This document shows positions 1-5,172 of a DNA stretch of 5,834 bases, piece by piece (the first letter of the stretch is position 1; each line of letters opens with the position of its first letter). A program made the translations under genes and the position numbers. Source of the stretch: an uncultured Collinsella sp. (GTDB taxonomy: Bacteria > Actinomycetota > Coriobacteriia > Coriobacteriales > Coriobacteriaceae); the NCBI GenBank assembly GCA_958424475.1, contig CATZTY010000077.1:1-5834 (forward strand), in the 5' to 3' direction. The notes under the pieces are model-generated. The model made no database searches. It had not been told where the DNA came from and saw nothing but the letters and a program-made list of their open reading frames with translations.

Positions 1-428
1 TCAAGAACATCATTTCCGAGCACCTGAAGGAGCGCGGCTGCGAGGTCGTGAACTTTGGAACCGACACCTCCGAGAGCTTTGATTACCCCATCGCCGGCTA
101 CAAGGTGGGTAAGGCCGTTGCCAACGGTGACGTCGACCTGGGTATCCTGATCTGCGGTACCGGCGTCGGCATCAGCCTGGCCGCCAACAAGGTCGAAGGT
201 GTTCGCGCCGTCGTGTGCTCCGAGCCCTTCAGCGCCAAGCTCTCCCGCATGCACAACAATACCAACGTGCTCGCCTTTGGCGCCCGCGTCGTGGGCTCCG
301 AGCTCGCCAAGATGATTGTCGACGAGTGGCTCGACGCCGAGTTTGAGGGCGGTCGTCATGAGCGTCGCGTTAACCTCCTCAACGAGATCGACCACACGCG
401 CGGCCTCAAGGTCGTCGACGAGGCCTAA
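1..428 (+). CDS. rpiB: Ribose-5-phosphate isomerase B, 3' part (5' end outside window)
   Basis: Cytosolic sugar-phosphate isomerase of the RpiB/LacAB family, interconverting ribose 5-phosphate and ribulose 5-phosphate in the non-oxidative pentose phosphate pathway. The reading frame is open from base 3, giving 141 residues before TAA. Visible family motifs are CGTGVGIS (the Cys is the proposed base of RpiB enzymes), RMHNNTN (conserved His) and GGRHERRV near the C-terminus (phosphate-binding Arg residues). The spacing of Cys, His and Arg matches E. coli RpiB Cys66, His99, Arg133 and Arg137 with an offset of 15, so only about 15 N-terminal residues, including the DHAG segment, are missing. LacA/LacB galactose-6-phosphate isomerase subunits share the fold, but the Cys-containing motif and the absence of lac genes favour RpiB. 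It is followed by its own hairpin terminator and converges on ndk. Confidence 0.93.
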   Translation, partial: KNIISEHLKERGCEVVNFGTDTSESFDYPIAGYKVGKAVANGDVDLGILICGTGVGISLAANKVEGVRAVVCSEPFSAKLSRMHNNTNVLAFGARVVGSELAKMIVDEWLDAEFEGGRHERRVNLLNEIDHTRGLKVVDEA

Positions 429-435
429 AGACCTA

Positions 436-452
436 CAAAGCCATACGCTAAC
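436..452 (+). repeat. 17-bp direct repeat, copy 1 (rpiB 3' UTR)
   Basis: Sequence caaagccatacgctaac, 8 bases after the rpiB stop and 3 bases before the rpiB terminator stem. It matches the copy at 566-582 in 16 of 17 positions; the only difference is T versus C at the ninth base. Function unknown. Confidence 0.8.
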
Positions 453-455
453 GCC

Positions 456-494
456 AGCCCCCGCCCGGAAGAAACATCCGGGCGGGGGCTCTTT
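456..494 (+). terminator. Intrinsic terminator of rpiB
   Basis: Perfect 14-bp GC-rich stem (456-469 pairing with 477-490) with a 7-base loop, followed by CTTTA. The hairpin is very strong but the T-tract is short. It starts 28 bases after the rpiB stop, and there is no T-run on the opposite side, so it acts mainly on the + strand. Confidence 0.85.
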
Positions 495-527
495 AGTAGA
501 TTTCTAAGCGGTTACCAAAAATCTACT
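495..527. repeat. Interrupted palindrome between the two terminators
   Basis: Inverted repeat with 9-bp perfect arms, agtagattt (495-503) and aaatctact (519-527), separated by 15 bases. It is AT-rich, unlike the two flanking GC-rich terminators, and has no T-tract, so it is not an obvious terminator. It may be a protein-binding site or a dispersed element. No function can be assigned. Confidence 0.6.
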
Positions 528-531
528 GGAA

Positions 532-566
532 TAAAAAGGGCGCCGCGGATGGAATTCCGCGGCGCC
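532..566 (-). terminator. Intrinsic terminator of ndk
   Basis: Perfect 11-bp GC-rich stem (539-549 with 556-566) and a 6-base loop. Read on the minus strand it is followed by CCTTTTTA, a good T-tract. It lies 39 bases downstream of the ndk stop codon. Confidence 0.9.
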
Positions 567-582
567 AAAGCCACACGCTAAC
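566..582 (+). repeat. 17-bp direct repeat, copy 2 (antisense to ndk 3' UTR)
   Basis: Sequence caaagccacacgctaac, abutting the ndk terminator stem. It matches copy 1 (436-452) in 16 of 17 positions in the same orientation. Because ndk is read from the other strand, the ndk 3' UTR carries the complement of this copy and could pair with the rpiB 3' UTR through all 17 positions, one of them a G-U wobble. Confidence 0.8.
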
Positions 583-605
583 AGCTTTAAGGAGTCAAAG
601 CTGGT

Positions 606-1010
606 TTAGCCAAAGAAGCGCTTGATCTCGATCTCGGCGTTCTCCAAGCAGTCGGAGCCGTGGATTACGTTAGCGTTGACATCGACAGCGAAGTCGCCGC
701 GAATGGTGCCGGGAGCAGCATCAAGCGGGTTGGTAGCACCCATAAGGGTGCGCATCTTGGAGACAGCGGAGAGACCGGAAACGACCATCTTAACGACCGG
801 GCCGCTCGTCATAAAGTCACAGAGACCACCAAAGAAGGGCTTGTCGGCCAGATGGGCGTAGTGCTCCTCGACGGTAGCGCGCTCGAGCGTGGTCATCTCC
901 ATGCGCTCGATGACAAGGCCGCTACGCTCAATGCGAGCGACGATCTCGCCGATCTTACGATCGCGCACAGCGTCGGGCTTAATCATGATGAAGGTCTTCT
1001 CGATAGCCAT
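606..1010 (-). CDS. ndk: Nucleoside diphosphate kinase
   Basis: Cytosolic enzyme that moves the gamma phosphate from ATP to NDPs and dNDPs through a phosphohistidine, balancing nucleotide pools for RNA and DNA synthesis. It has 134 residues, slightly shorter than E. coli Ndk. Catalytic His117 lies in NVIHGSD; nucleotide-site residues Lys11, Tyr51, Phe59, Arg87, Thr93, Arg104 and Asn114 are all in the expected order. The ATG at 1010 is chosen because the protein then begins MAIEKTFIMIKPDA, the normal family N-terminus, and a GAAAGG ribosome binding site (1018-1023) sits 7 bases upstream; a longer frame upstream lacks both. Unusual points: the residue after HGSD is Cys121 where most Ndks have Ser, and the segment before the R-x-LMGATNP motif reads VSGLSAV rather than the common EGENAV type. 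The gene appears monocistronic, with its own promoter and terminator. Confidence 0.97.
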   Translation of the reverse strand: MAIEKTFIMIKPDAVRDRKIGEIVARIERSGLVIERMEMTTLERATVEEHYAHLADKPFFGGLCDFMTSGPVVKMVVSGLSAVSKMRTLMGATNPLDAAPGTIRGDFAVDVNANVIHGSDCLENAEIEIKRFFG

Positions 1011-1116
1011 AAGGTAGCCTTTCAAGTAGGTTCGCGCGTGCCCAAGTCCCATTCCGGCACCCGCCCGGACTGCATCGTAACAGAGTTTTAGCTGCAGTTA
1101 AACAAAAAGCTGTTTT

Positions 1117-1144
1117 TTGAAACGTTACAATTTATTAAAACGTT
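1117..1144. promoter_or_regulatory. Operator-like CG-centred palindrome over the ndk promoter
   Basis: The 14-mer ttgaaacgttacaa (1117-1130) is an inverted repeat with 6 of 7 paired positions, centred on CG. A second AACGTT palindrome lies at 1139-1144, 18 bp centre to centre, about two helical turns less three bases. The first site covers the -10 region and predicted start of the ndk promoter; the second lies in the -35/-10 spacer. CG-centred AACGTT palindromes resemble LacI-family operators, but the regulator cannot be named from this window. Confidence 0.45.
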
Positions 1145-1157
1145 CCATTTGTGTCAC
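1129..1157 (-). promoter_or_regulatory. Predicted ndk promoter
   Basis: On the minus strand a -35 box GTGACA (1152-1157, 5 of 6 to TTGACA) is followed after exactly 17 bp by TAAATT (1129-1134, 4 of 6 to TATAAT). The start would be near 1122, giving a 5' UTR of about 112 bases. A weaker alternative closer to the gene is an extended -10 TGTTACGAT (1074-1082) with a poor -35 at 1097-1102. Confidence 0.5.
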
Positions 1158-1306
1158 TTCTGTTTCGAGGCCCGATTAGAGTACCATCCGACCGCACATC
1201 AACCGCATCGAACCGAGCGGACGGTCGGTTGCCGCCCGTGAACGTGCCCCCTTCACAACCTGCCCAAAGGTCCTACAGAAGTTCTCGACAAGCCCCTCCC
1301 CCATAG
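1158..1306. other. Intergenic stretch between ndk promoter and argH terminator, function unknown
   Basis: About 150 bp with no convincing gene. It contains a 7-bp inverted repeat, ccgaccg (1188-1194) with cggtcgg (1222-1228), separated by 27 bases. A minus-strand frame of 42 codons (1176-1304, beginning MGEGLVENFCRTF) is open but has no ribosome binding site. Composition is GC-rich, unlike the AT-rich promoter segment next to it. It could be an untranslated RNA, a dispersed element or plain spacer. Confidence 0.4.
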
Positions 1307-1344
1307 CAACAAAATACGGACGCCCACATCAGCAGACGTCCGTA
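1307..1344 (-). terminator. Probable argH terminator
   Basis: Inverted repeat tacggacg (1315-1322) with cgtccgta (1337-1344), 8-bp stem and 14-base loop, 53 bases downstream of the argH stop. On the minus strand it is followed by TTTTGTTG. The stem is modest and the loop long, so termination may be incomplete. Confidence 0.6.
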
Positions 1345-1397
1345 AAGCAACAACGATTTATCAATAAATAATGGCCAAAACAGCTTCAGCCAAACCC

Positions 1398-2828
1398 CTA
1401 CTTTACCCCGTGGCCCATTTCGACGACCTTGGTCAGCGATCCAAACACGCCTTTGTCGGCCTCAAGCTGTGCCTCGGCACGCTGCAGCTGCACGGCAACG
1501 GCGGCAGGGGCGGTGCCGCCCTCGGTCGTGCGCGCGGCGACAATCGACGGGATGTCGAGCGCCTCGGTAATGTCGTGCTCAAAGAGCGGACTCGCCTCCT
1601 GGAACACCTCAAACGGCAGGTCCTCAAGGTTGCAGCCGCGCTTCTCACACATCAGGACCAAATGGCCCACCACGGCATGTGCCTCGCGGAACGGCAGGCC
1701 ACGCTTGGCCAGGTAATCGGCAACATCGGTGGCGGCAAGGTGCCCCACACCGCACTCGCGCGCCATGGCATCCTCGTTGACGGTCCAGGTCGAAATCATA
1801 CCGGCCATAACCGACAGGCACTGCATGAGCGTATGGGCGGTATCGAGGGCGCCCTCCTTGTCCTCCTGCAAGTCCTTGTTATAAGCAAGCGGCAGGCCCT
1901 TCATGGTCACGAGCAGCTGCACCAGGTTGCCATAGACTCGGCCGCTCTTGCCGCGGATAAGCTCGGCAAAATCGGGGTTCTTCTTCTGCGGCATGATGGA
2001 CGAGCCGGTGGAGTAGGAGTCGGAAAGCGTGATAAAGCCAAATTCGGAGCTCGACCACAGCACGATCTCCTCGGAAAGACGCGACAAGTGCATCGCCATG
2101 ACGGAGCCGGCGTAATGCAGATCGAGCAGGAAATCGCGGTCGGAAACCGCATCGAGCGAGTTGGGAATCACACCCGCAAAGCCAAGTTCGGCAGCCGTCA
2201 TCTGACGATCGAGCGGATAGCTCGTACCGGCAAGCGCGGCAGCACCCAGCGGGCAGTTGTCGGCAGCATCAAAGGCGACCTTCAGGCGTGTAAAGTCGCG
2301 CACGAACATCCAGGAATACGCCAGCAGATGGTGCGACAGCAGCACGGGCTGAGCATGCTGCATGTGCGTGTAACCCGGCAGAATCACCTTGTCGTACTTT
2401 TTAGCCGCATCCACCAGCACATGACGCAGTTCAAGATTGGTCTCCATGAGCTCCTTGGCCAGCGCCTTGACGCCCAGGCGCGTATCGGTCGCAACTTGGT
2501 CGTTGCGCGAACGCCCGGTATGCAGGCGCTTACCAGCCTCGCCGATGCGACGCGTCAGCTCGCTCTCGATGGACATATGAATGTCCTCGTCGTTGATATC
2601 GAAGGTGAAGTTGCCGGCATCGATATCCTGTTCGATTGCGGTCAGACCCTCGGCAATCGCCTGCTCGTCCTCGGCGCTGATAATGCCCTGGGCCGCCAGC
2701 ATCTTGGCATGTGCCTTAGATCCGGCGATATCCTGCTTATAGAGATGTTTGTCGACCGGCAGCGACGCGCCAAACTCCTGCGTGACCTCGGCCACGCCCG
2801 CCTCAAAACGACCGCCCCAAAGAGCCAT
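1398..2828 (-). CDS. argH: Argininosuccinate lyase
   Basis: Cytosolic homotetrameric lyase of the fumarase/aspartase superfamily, splitting argininosuccinate into arginine and fumarate, the last step of arginine synthesis. It has 476 residues, a usual length for the family. Motifs in order: N-terminal MALWGGRF typical of ArgH; HTGRSRND at 103-110; YTHMQHAQP at 153-161 with the conserved His158; the superfamily signature GSSIMPQKKNPD at 275-286, whose Ser pair includes the catalytic base on the mobile loop; and LPLAYNKDLQEDKE at 312-325. The ATG at 2828 is preceded by AAAGGAG (2837-2843) with an 8-base gap; a longer frame upstream would put this ribosome binding site inside the gene. The stop is TAG. 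Its substrate is made by argG, upstream on the same strand but separated by 522 bp and a small gene. No clear promoter is visible in the 118 bp directly upstream. Confidence 0.98.
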   Translation of the reverse strand: MALWGGRFEAGVAEVTQEFGASLPVDKHLYKQDIAGSKAHAKMLAAQGIISAEDEQAIAEGLTAIEQDIDAGNFTFDINDEDIHMSIESELTRRIGEAGKRLHTGRSRNDQVATDTRLGVKALAKELMETNLELRHVLVDAAKKYDKVILPGYTHMQHAQPVLLSHHLLAYSWMFVRDFTRLKVAFDAADNCPLGAAALAGTSYPLDRQMTAAELGFAGVIPNSLDAVSDRDFLLDLHYAGSVMAMHLSRLSEEIVLWSSSEFGFITLSDSYSTGSSIMPQKKNPDFAELIRGKSGRVYGNLVQLLVTMKGLPLAYNKDLQEDKEGALDTAHTLMQCLSVMAGMISTWTVNEDAMARECGVGHLAATDVADYLAKRGLPFREAHAVVGHLVLMCEKRGCNLEDLPFEVFQEASPLFEHDITEALDIPSIVAARTTEGGTAPAAVAVQLQRAEAQLEADKGVFGSLTKVVEMGHGVK

Positions 2829-2946
2829 GGAACCGTCTCCTTTCTCCAAATACCAAAACAAGCGCCCAAAGCAATGCGCCCTGTCGCTAAAGCGATTTTT
2901 CAACCGCTAGTTTTACACACTCCCTGCCGTGCGCTGGGCCATGTAG

Positions 2947-3117
2947 CTAATTTGCAAAGAAGTGACGCACCATGCACTTGGCGCCCAACGTCTCCCTCCG
3001 GATGTTGCCCTGCGAACCATCGATCCAGGCCTTCAGGCTCATAGGAACGTCCTCGACCTTTGCAGCATCGAACTCGGGCACGAGGGCAAGTAAAGCATGC
3101 GCGATAGCATGGAACAT
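2947..3117 (-). CDS. Small protein of 56 residues between argG and argH, unknown function
   Basis: Previously easy to miss because of its length. ATG at 3117 is preceded by GAGGAG (3126-3131) with an 8-base gap, as good as any ribosome binding site here, and an in-frame TGA five codons upstream fixes this as the first possible ATG. It ends with TAG at 2947-2949. The protein begins MFHAIAHALLALVPEFDA and ends KCMVRHFFAN. It has a short hydrophobic N-terminal stretch (residues 4-13) that is too short and His-containing for a convincing signal peptide or membrane helix, an acidic middle (15-24), and a basic C-terminal part with one Cys (48). I do not recognise the family. It lies on the same strand as argG and argH, 118 bp before argH and past a terminator-like hairpin after argG. 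Codon choice is similar to the neighbouring genes, which supports coding. Confidence 0.65.
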   Translation of the reverse strand: MFHAIAHALLALVPEFDAAKVEDVPMSLKAWIDGSQGNIRRETLGAKCMVRHFFAN

Positions 3118-3130
3118 AATGGATACTCCT

Positions 3131-3140
3131 CATATATATA
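3131..3140 (-). promoter_or_regulatory. AT-only TATATATA segment upstream of the small gene
   Basis: A run of alternating T and A (TATATATATG on the minus strand) directly precedes the ribosome binding site of the 56-codon gene. It resembles a -10 box but no good -35 is found 16-18 bp upstream, and a start from it would fall inside the ribosome binding site. It may instead keep the translation start region unstructured. Confidence 0.3.
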
Positions 3141-3153
3141 GGCGCAGAGCCGC

Positions 3154-3197
3154 CAAATTGATAGAAGGAGCCCCGCCGGATAACCCCGGCGGGGCTC
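3154..3197 (-). terminator. Probable argG terminator
   Basis: Perfect 12-bp GC-rich stem (3168-3179 with 3186-3197) and a 6-base loop. On the minus strand it is followed by CTTCTATCAATTT, a broken T-tract, so efficiency is uncertain. It stands 153 bases past the argG stop and 51 bases before the small gene, so the small gene and argH depend on read-through or on their own promoters. Confidence 0.7.
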
Positions 3198-3350
3198 GGA
3201 CTCAGCCGCAGACGCGGCATCAAATACGCGGGCGGAACGTAGGGGCCACCGATGTTAAGAAGTGTCAGCAAGCATAACGAAAGGTAGGGACCCCGTGCGC
3301 CCGTTATGTATCACGCGGATGGGCCGCGCGAATACCAAGGAAAGGGAGGC
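3198..3350 (-). other. Long argG 3' UTR with inverted repeats
   Basis: The 153 bases between the argG stop and its terminator hold no credible gene. Two inverted repeats are visible: cataacg (3273-3279) with cgttatg (3302-3308), loop of 22; and a bulged hairpin in 3308-3335 built from gtat/atac and cgcgg/ccgcg with a 5-base loop. They share base 3308, so they could compete or stack. Confidence 0.4.
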
Positions 3351-4577
3351 TTAAGCCTGGGCGGCAGCAGAGCTGGGACCCTGGACCTTAGCCCACGTCT
3401 TGAGCGACAGCGTATCGATCTCGATAAAGCCAGCGCTAGCCTTCTCGTCAAACGTGGTGTCGCGGTCGTAGGTGGCCAGACCGTAGTCGTAGAGGCTGAA
3501 GGGGCTCTTGCGGCCGACGACATGGCAGTTGCCCTTAAAGAACTTCAGACGGACGGTGCCGGTCACGAACTTCTGGGTGTCGGCCATAAAGGCGTCGAGC
3601 GCGTTTTTGAGTGGGCTGTACCACTGGCCGTTGTACACGGCGGTGGCCCAATCCTGCTCGAGCTTAATCTTAGTCTTGAGCAGGTCGCCCTCAACGCAAA
3701 TGTCCTCGAGTGCCTTATGGGCGGTAATGAGCGTCAGGGCGCCGGGAACCTCATAGCACTCGCGGCTCTTGAGGCCCACCAGACGATCCTCAACCAGGTC
3801 GAGACGGCCAAAGCCGTTGTCGCCCGAAATCTTGTTGAGGGCGATGACGATCTCGGAGAGTTTCATCTTCTTGCCGTCGACGGCGACGGGCTTGCCGACC
3901 TCAAACTCAATCTCGGTATACGTCGGGGTGTCGGGCGTGTCCTCGGGATTCTTGGTCATAACCCAGGCGTCGTCGAGCGGCTCATTCCAGGGATCCTCCA
4001 GGTGACCGCACTCAATGGCACGACCCCACAGGTTGTCGTCGATGGAGTAGGGGTTGTCGTTGGCACCCTCGGGAACCGGCACGTTGTGGGCGTGGGCATA
4101 GGCGACCTCGTCGGGGCGACACTTCAGGTCCCACTCGCGAACCGGAGCGATAACCTTGAGCTCGGGGTCGAGGGCCTTGACGGCGGCCTCAAAACGGACC
4201 TGGTCGTTACCCTTGCCGGTGCAGCCGTGGGCGACGTAGGTCGCGCCAAACTCGTGGGCGACCTCAACAAGCTTCTTGGCAAGCAGCGGGCGAGACAGGG
4301 CGGAGAGCAGCGGATACTTGTTCTCGTACATGGAGTTTGCTGCAATGGCTTTGGTCAGGAACTCATCGGAGACCTCGTCGCGCAGGTCGAGCACCTGGCA
4401 ATCGCGAACGCCCAGGTCGAGCGCCTTCTGCTTCTTGGCATCCAGTCCGGTCTCTTCCTGGCCCACGTTGCCGCAGACACAAACGACATCGAGATTCTTC
4501 TCGTCCTGGAGCCACTTGACACATACGGATGTATCAAGACCACCGGAATATGCGAGAACGACTTTTTCCTTGCTCAT
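3351..4577 (-). CDS. argG: Argininosuccinate synthase
   Basis: Cytosolic ATP-dependent ligase that joins citrulline and aspartate into argininosuccinate, with release of AMP and pyrophosphate; its product is the substrate of the ArgH encoded downstream. It has 408 residues, normal for the family. Motifs in order: the N-type ATP pyrophosphatase P-loop AYSGGLDTS at 9-17; YPLLSALSRPL at 88-98; HGCTGKGNDQVRFE at 117-130; REWDL at 147-151; YSIDDNLWGR at 177-186; and the GRLDLVEDRLVGLKSRE segment from 257. The ATG at 4577 is chosen because the protein then begins MSKEKVVLAYSGGLDTS and GAAAGGA (4585-4591) lies 7 bases upstream; the frame is open further but only from a TTG with no ribosome binding site. 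The C-terminus ends in an Ala/Ser-rich tail. No Arg-box with the usual paired half-sites is evident upstream. Confidence 0.98.
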   Translation of the reverse strand: MSKEKVVLAYSGGLDTSVCVKWLQDEKNLDVVCVCGNVGQEETGLDAKKQKALDLGVRDCQVLDLRDEVSDEFLTKAIAANSMYENKYPLLSALSRPLLAKKLVEVAHEFGATYVAHGCTGKGNDQVRFEAAVKALDPELKVIAPVREWDLKCRPDEVAYAHAHNVPVPEGANDNPYSIDDNLWGRAIECGHLEDPWNEPLDDAWVMTKNPEDTPDTPTYTEIEFEVGKPVAVDGKKMKLSEIVIALNKISGDNGFGRLDLVEDRLVGLKSRECYEVPGALTLITAHKALEDICVEGDLLKTKIKLEQDWATAVYNGQWYSPLKNALDAFMADTQKFVTGTVRLKFFKGNCHVVGRKSPFSLYDYGLATYDRDTTFDEKASAGFIEIDTLSLKTWAKVQGPSSAAAQA

Positions 4578-4641
4578 GGCTGTTTCCTTTCGCCCTTGGT
4601 AGCTAGTTAGAACATCGGTCAGTTGCAAGTCATTTCAAGGT

Positions 4642-4670
4642 CATATACCGTGCAATATCAGGTTAAATAG
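4642..4670 (-). promoter_or_regulatory. Weak candidate argG promoter
   Basis: On the minus strand a -10-like TATATG (4642-4647, 4 of 6) lies in AT-rich DNA, 65 bases before the argG start. The hexamer 17 bp upstream (4665-4670, CTATTT) is a poor -35; TTGCTA (4668-4673) is better but the gap would be 20 bp. Position is sensible but the match is weak. Confidence 0.3.
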
Positions 4671-4713
4671 CAAAAATCAGCACATACATGCCCTAGAAAC
4701 ATGCAGCAATGTC

Positions 4714-5172
4714 GTGCTAAAAACCAACGACCTCAAAATGACTCTGTTGAGGCAATTCGCCCCATGCGGACAGAGACGATTGTTATCGTCGTCGGGAAAT
4801 TGCGCGCTGGCGTCGGATGGCATTGTCTGCAGTGGTGATGATCGTTACGAACTGCATCTGCCTCTCCTTTCACCTATCGCCGGGCGCAATTCTAATATCG
4901 TAAACGGTACCTTTTCCTCGGTAAGCGGTTGTTTTTCCGTCTCCGTTTTCGATGGTCGCTATATTACGCTAAAGTGCCCGCAGCACAAGCGACAAATTCA
5001 AATTTCTGAAAAGTTTTTTCATTACTTTGTGAAGCGTGGTGCAAATACGCTCCGTTCCTGCGAAAATACGCCCGACTACGAATTGATGGCTATAACGTCT
5101 GAAACAATCTCGAAACGAAAGGCTCGCTTTTATGCAAACTTACGAATCGGACGCCAATATCGGAAACATTAA
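4714..5172 (+). CDS. Uncertain open reading frame, up to 152 residues, in low-GC DNA
   Basis: A frame open for 152 codons from GTG 4714 (or ATG 4738) through the divergent region between argG and the HAD gene. Arguments for coding: its length in AT-richer DNA is more than expected by chance, and the translated middle part (such as CFSVSVFDGRYITLKC, then SEKFFHYFVKRG) has protein-like composition. Arguments against: neither start has a ribosome binding site, third positions are much less GC-rich than in all neighbouring genes, it overlaps the first 41 bases of the HAD gene, and it contains that gene's ribosome binding site and likely promoter. I recognise no family. It may be a foreign or decayed gene, or a chance frame in a regulatory region. 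Otherwise the region 4578-5131 shows only the possible promoters listed and a short palindrome at 4775-4790. Confidence 0.3.
   Translation: MLKTNDLKMTLLRQFAPCGQRRLLSSSGNCALASDGIVCSGDDRYELHLPLLSPIAGRNSNIVNGTFSSVSGCFSVSVFDGRYITLKCPQHKRQIQISEKFFHYFVKRGANTLRSCENTPDYELMAITSETISKRKARFYANLRIGRQYRKH
4775..4790. repeat. Short palindrome gacgat-tgtt-atcgtc
   Basis: Perfect 6-bp arms (4775-4780 and 4785-4790) around a 4-base centre, in the argG/HAD divergent region. It could be an operator half or a weak hairpin. Nothing else links it to a regulator. Confidence 0.35.
5091..5122 (+). promoter_or_regulatory. Candidate -10 box and ribosome binding site of the HAD gene
   Basis: TATAAC (5091-5096, 5 of 6 to TATAAT) would place a transcription start near 5103. 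GAAAGG (5117-5122) lies 9 bases before the ATG at 5132 and decides that start. No good -35 box lies 16-18 bp upstream of the -10. Confidence 0.4.

Noticed and set aside
582..603. A 7-bp hairpin (cagcttt/aaagctg) directly after the ndk stop as a terminator.
   Set aside because: The stem is short and AT-rich with no following T-tract on the minus strand. The much stronger hairpin at 539-566 has the T-tract.
1176..1304. A 42-codon minus-strand gene upstream of ndk.
   Set aside because: There is no ribosome binding site before its ATG and no recognisable family. It is kept only as a note on the intergenic stretch.
2886..2902. Short tcgc-taaa-gcga hairpin followed by five T on the plus strand, as a terminator.
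   Set aside because: The stem is only 4 bp and there is no plus-strand gene ending upstream.
1371..3044. A 557-codon plus-strand open frame opposite argH.
   Set aside because: It is the antisense shadow of a gene with strong third-position GC bias. It lacks a ribosome binding site, has a composition rich in His, Arg and Gly, and runs past both ends of argH, including through the small gene.
2900..3271. A 123-codon minus-strand frame overlapping the small gene in another frame.
   Set aside because: It starts at TTG without a ribosome binding site, translates through the terminator stem and has a composition typical of noncoding DNA (many Cys, Arg and Pro).
2972..3277. A 101-codon plus-strand frame over the small gene and argG terminator.
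   Set aside because: There is no convincing ribosome binding site and it reads through the 12-bp terminator hairpin. The opposite-strand 56-codon gene has far better start signals.
3306..4610. A 434-codon plus-strand open frame opposite argG.
   Set aside because: It mirrors argG codons, has no start signal, and argG itself shows all family motifs.
4662..4705. A 14-codon leader peptide before argG (minus strand, starting MFLGHV).
   Set aside because: It has no ribosome binding site, no run of Arg codons and no attenuator-like hairpin between it and argG.
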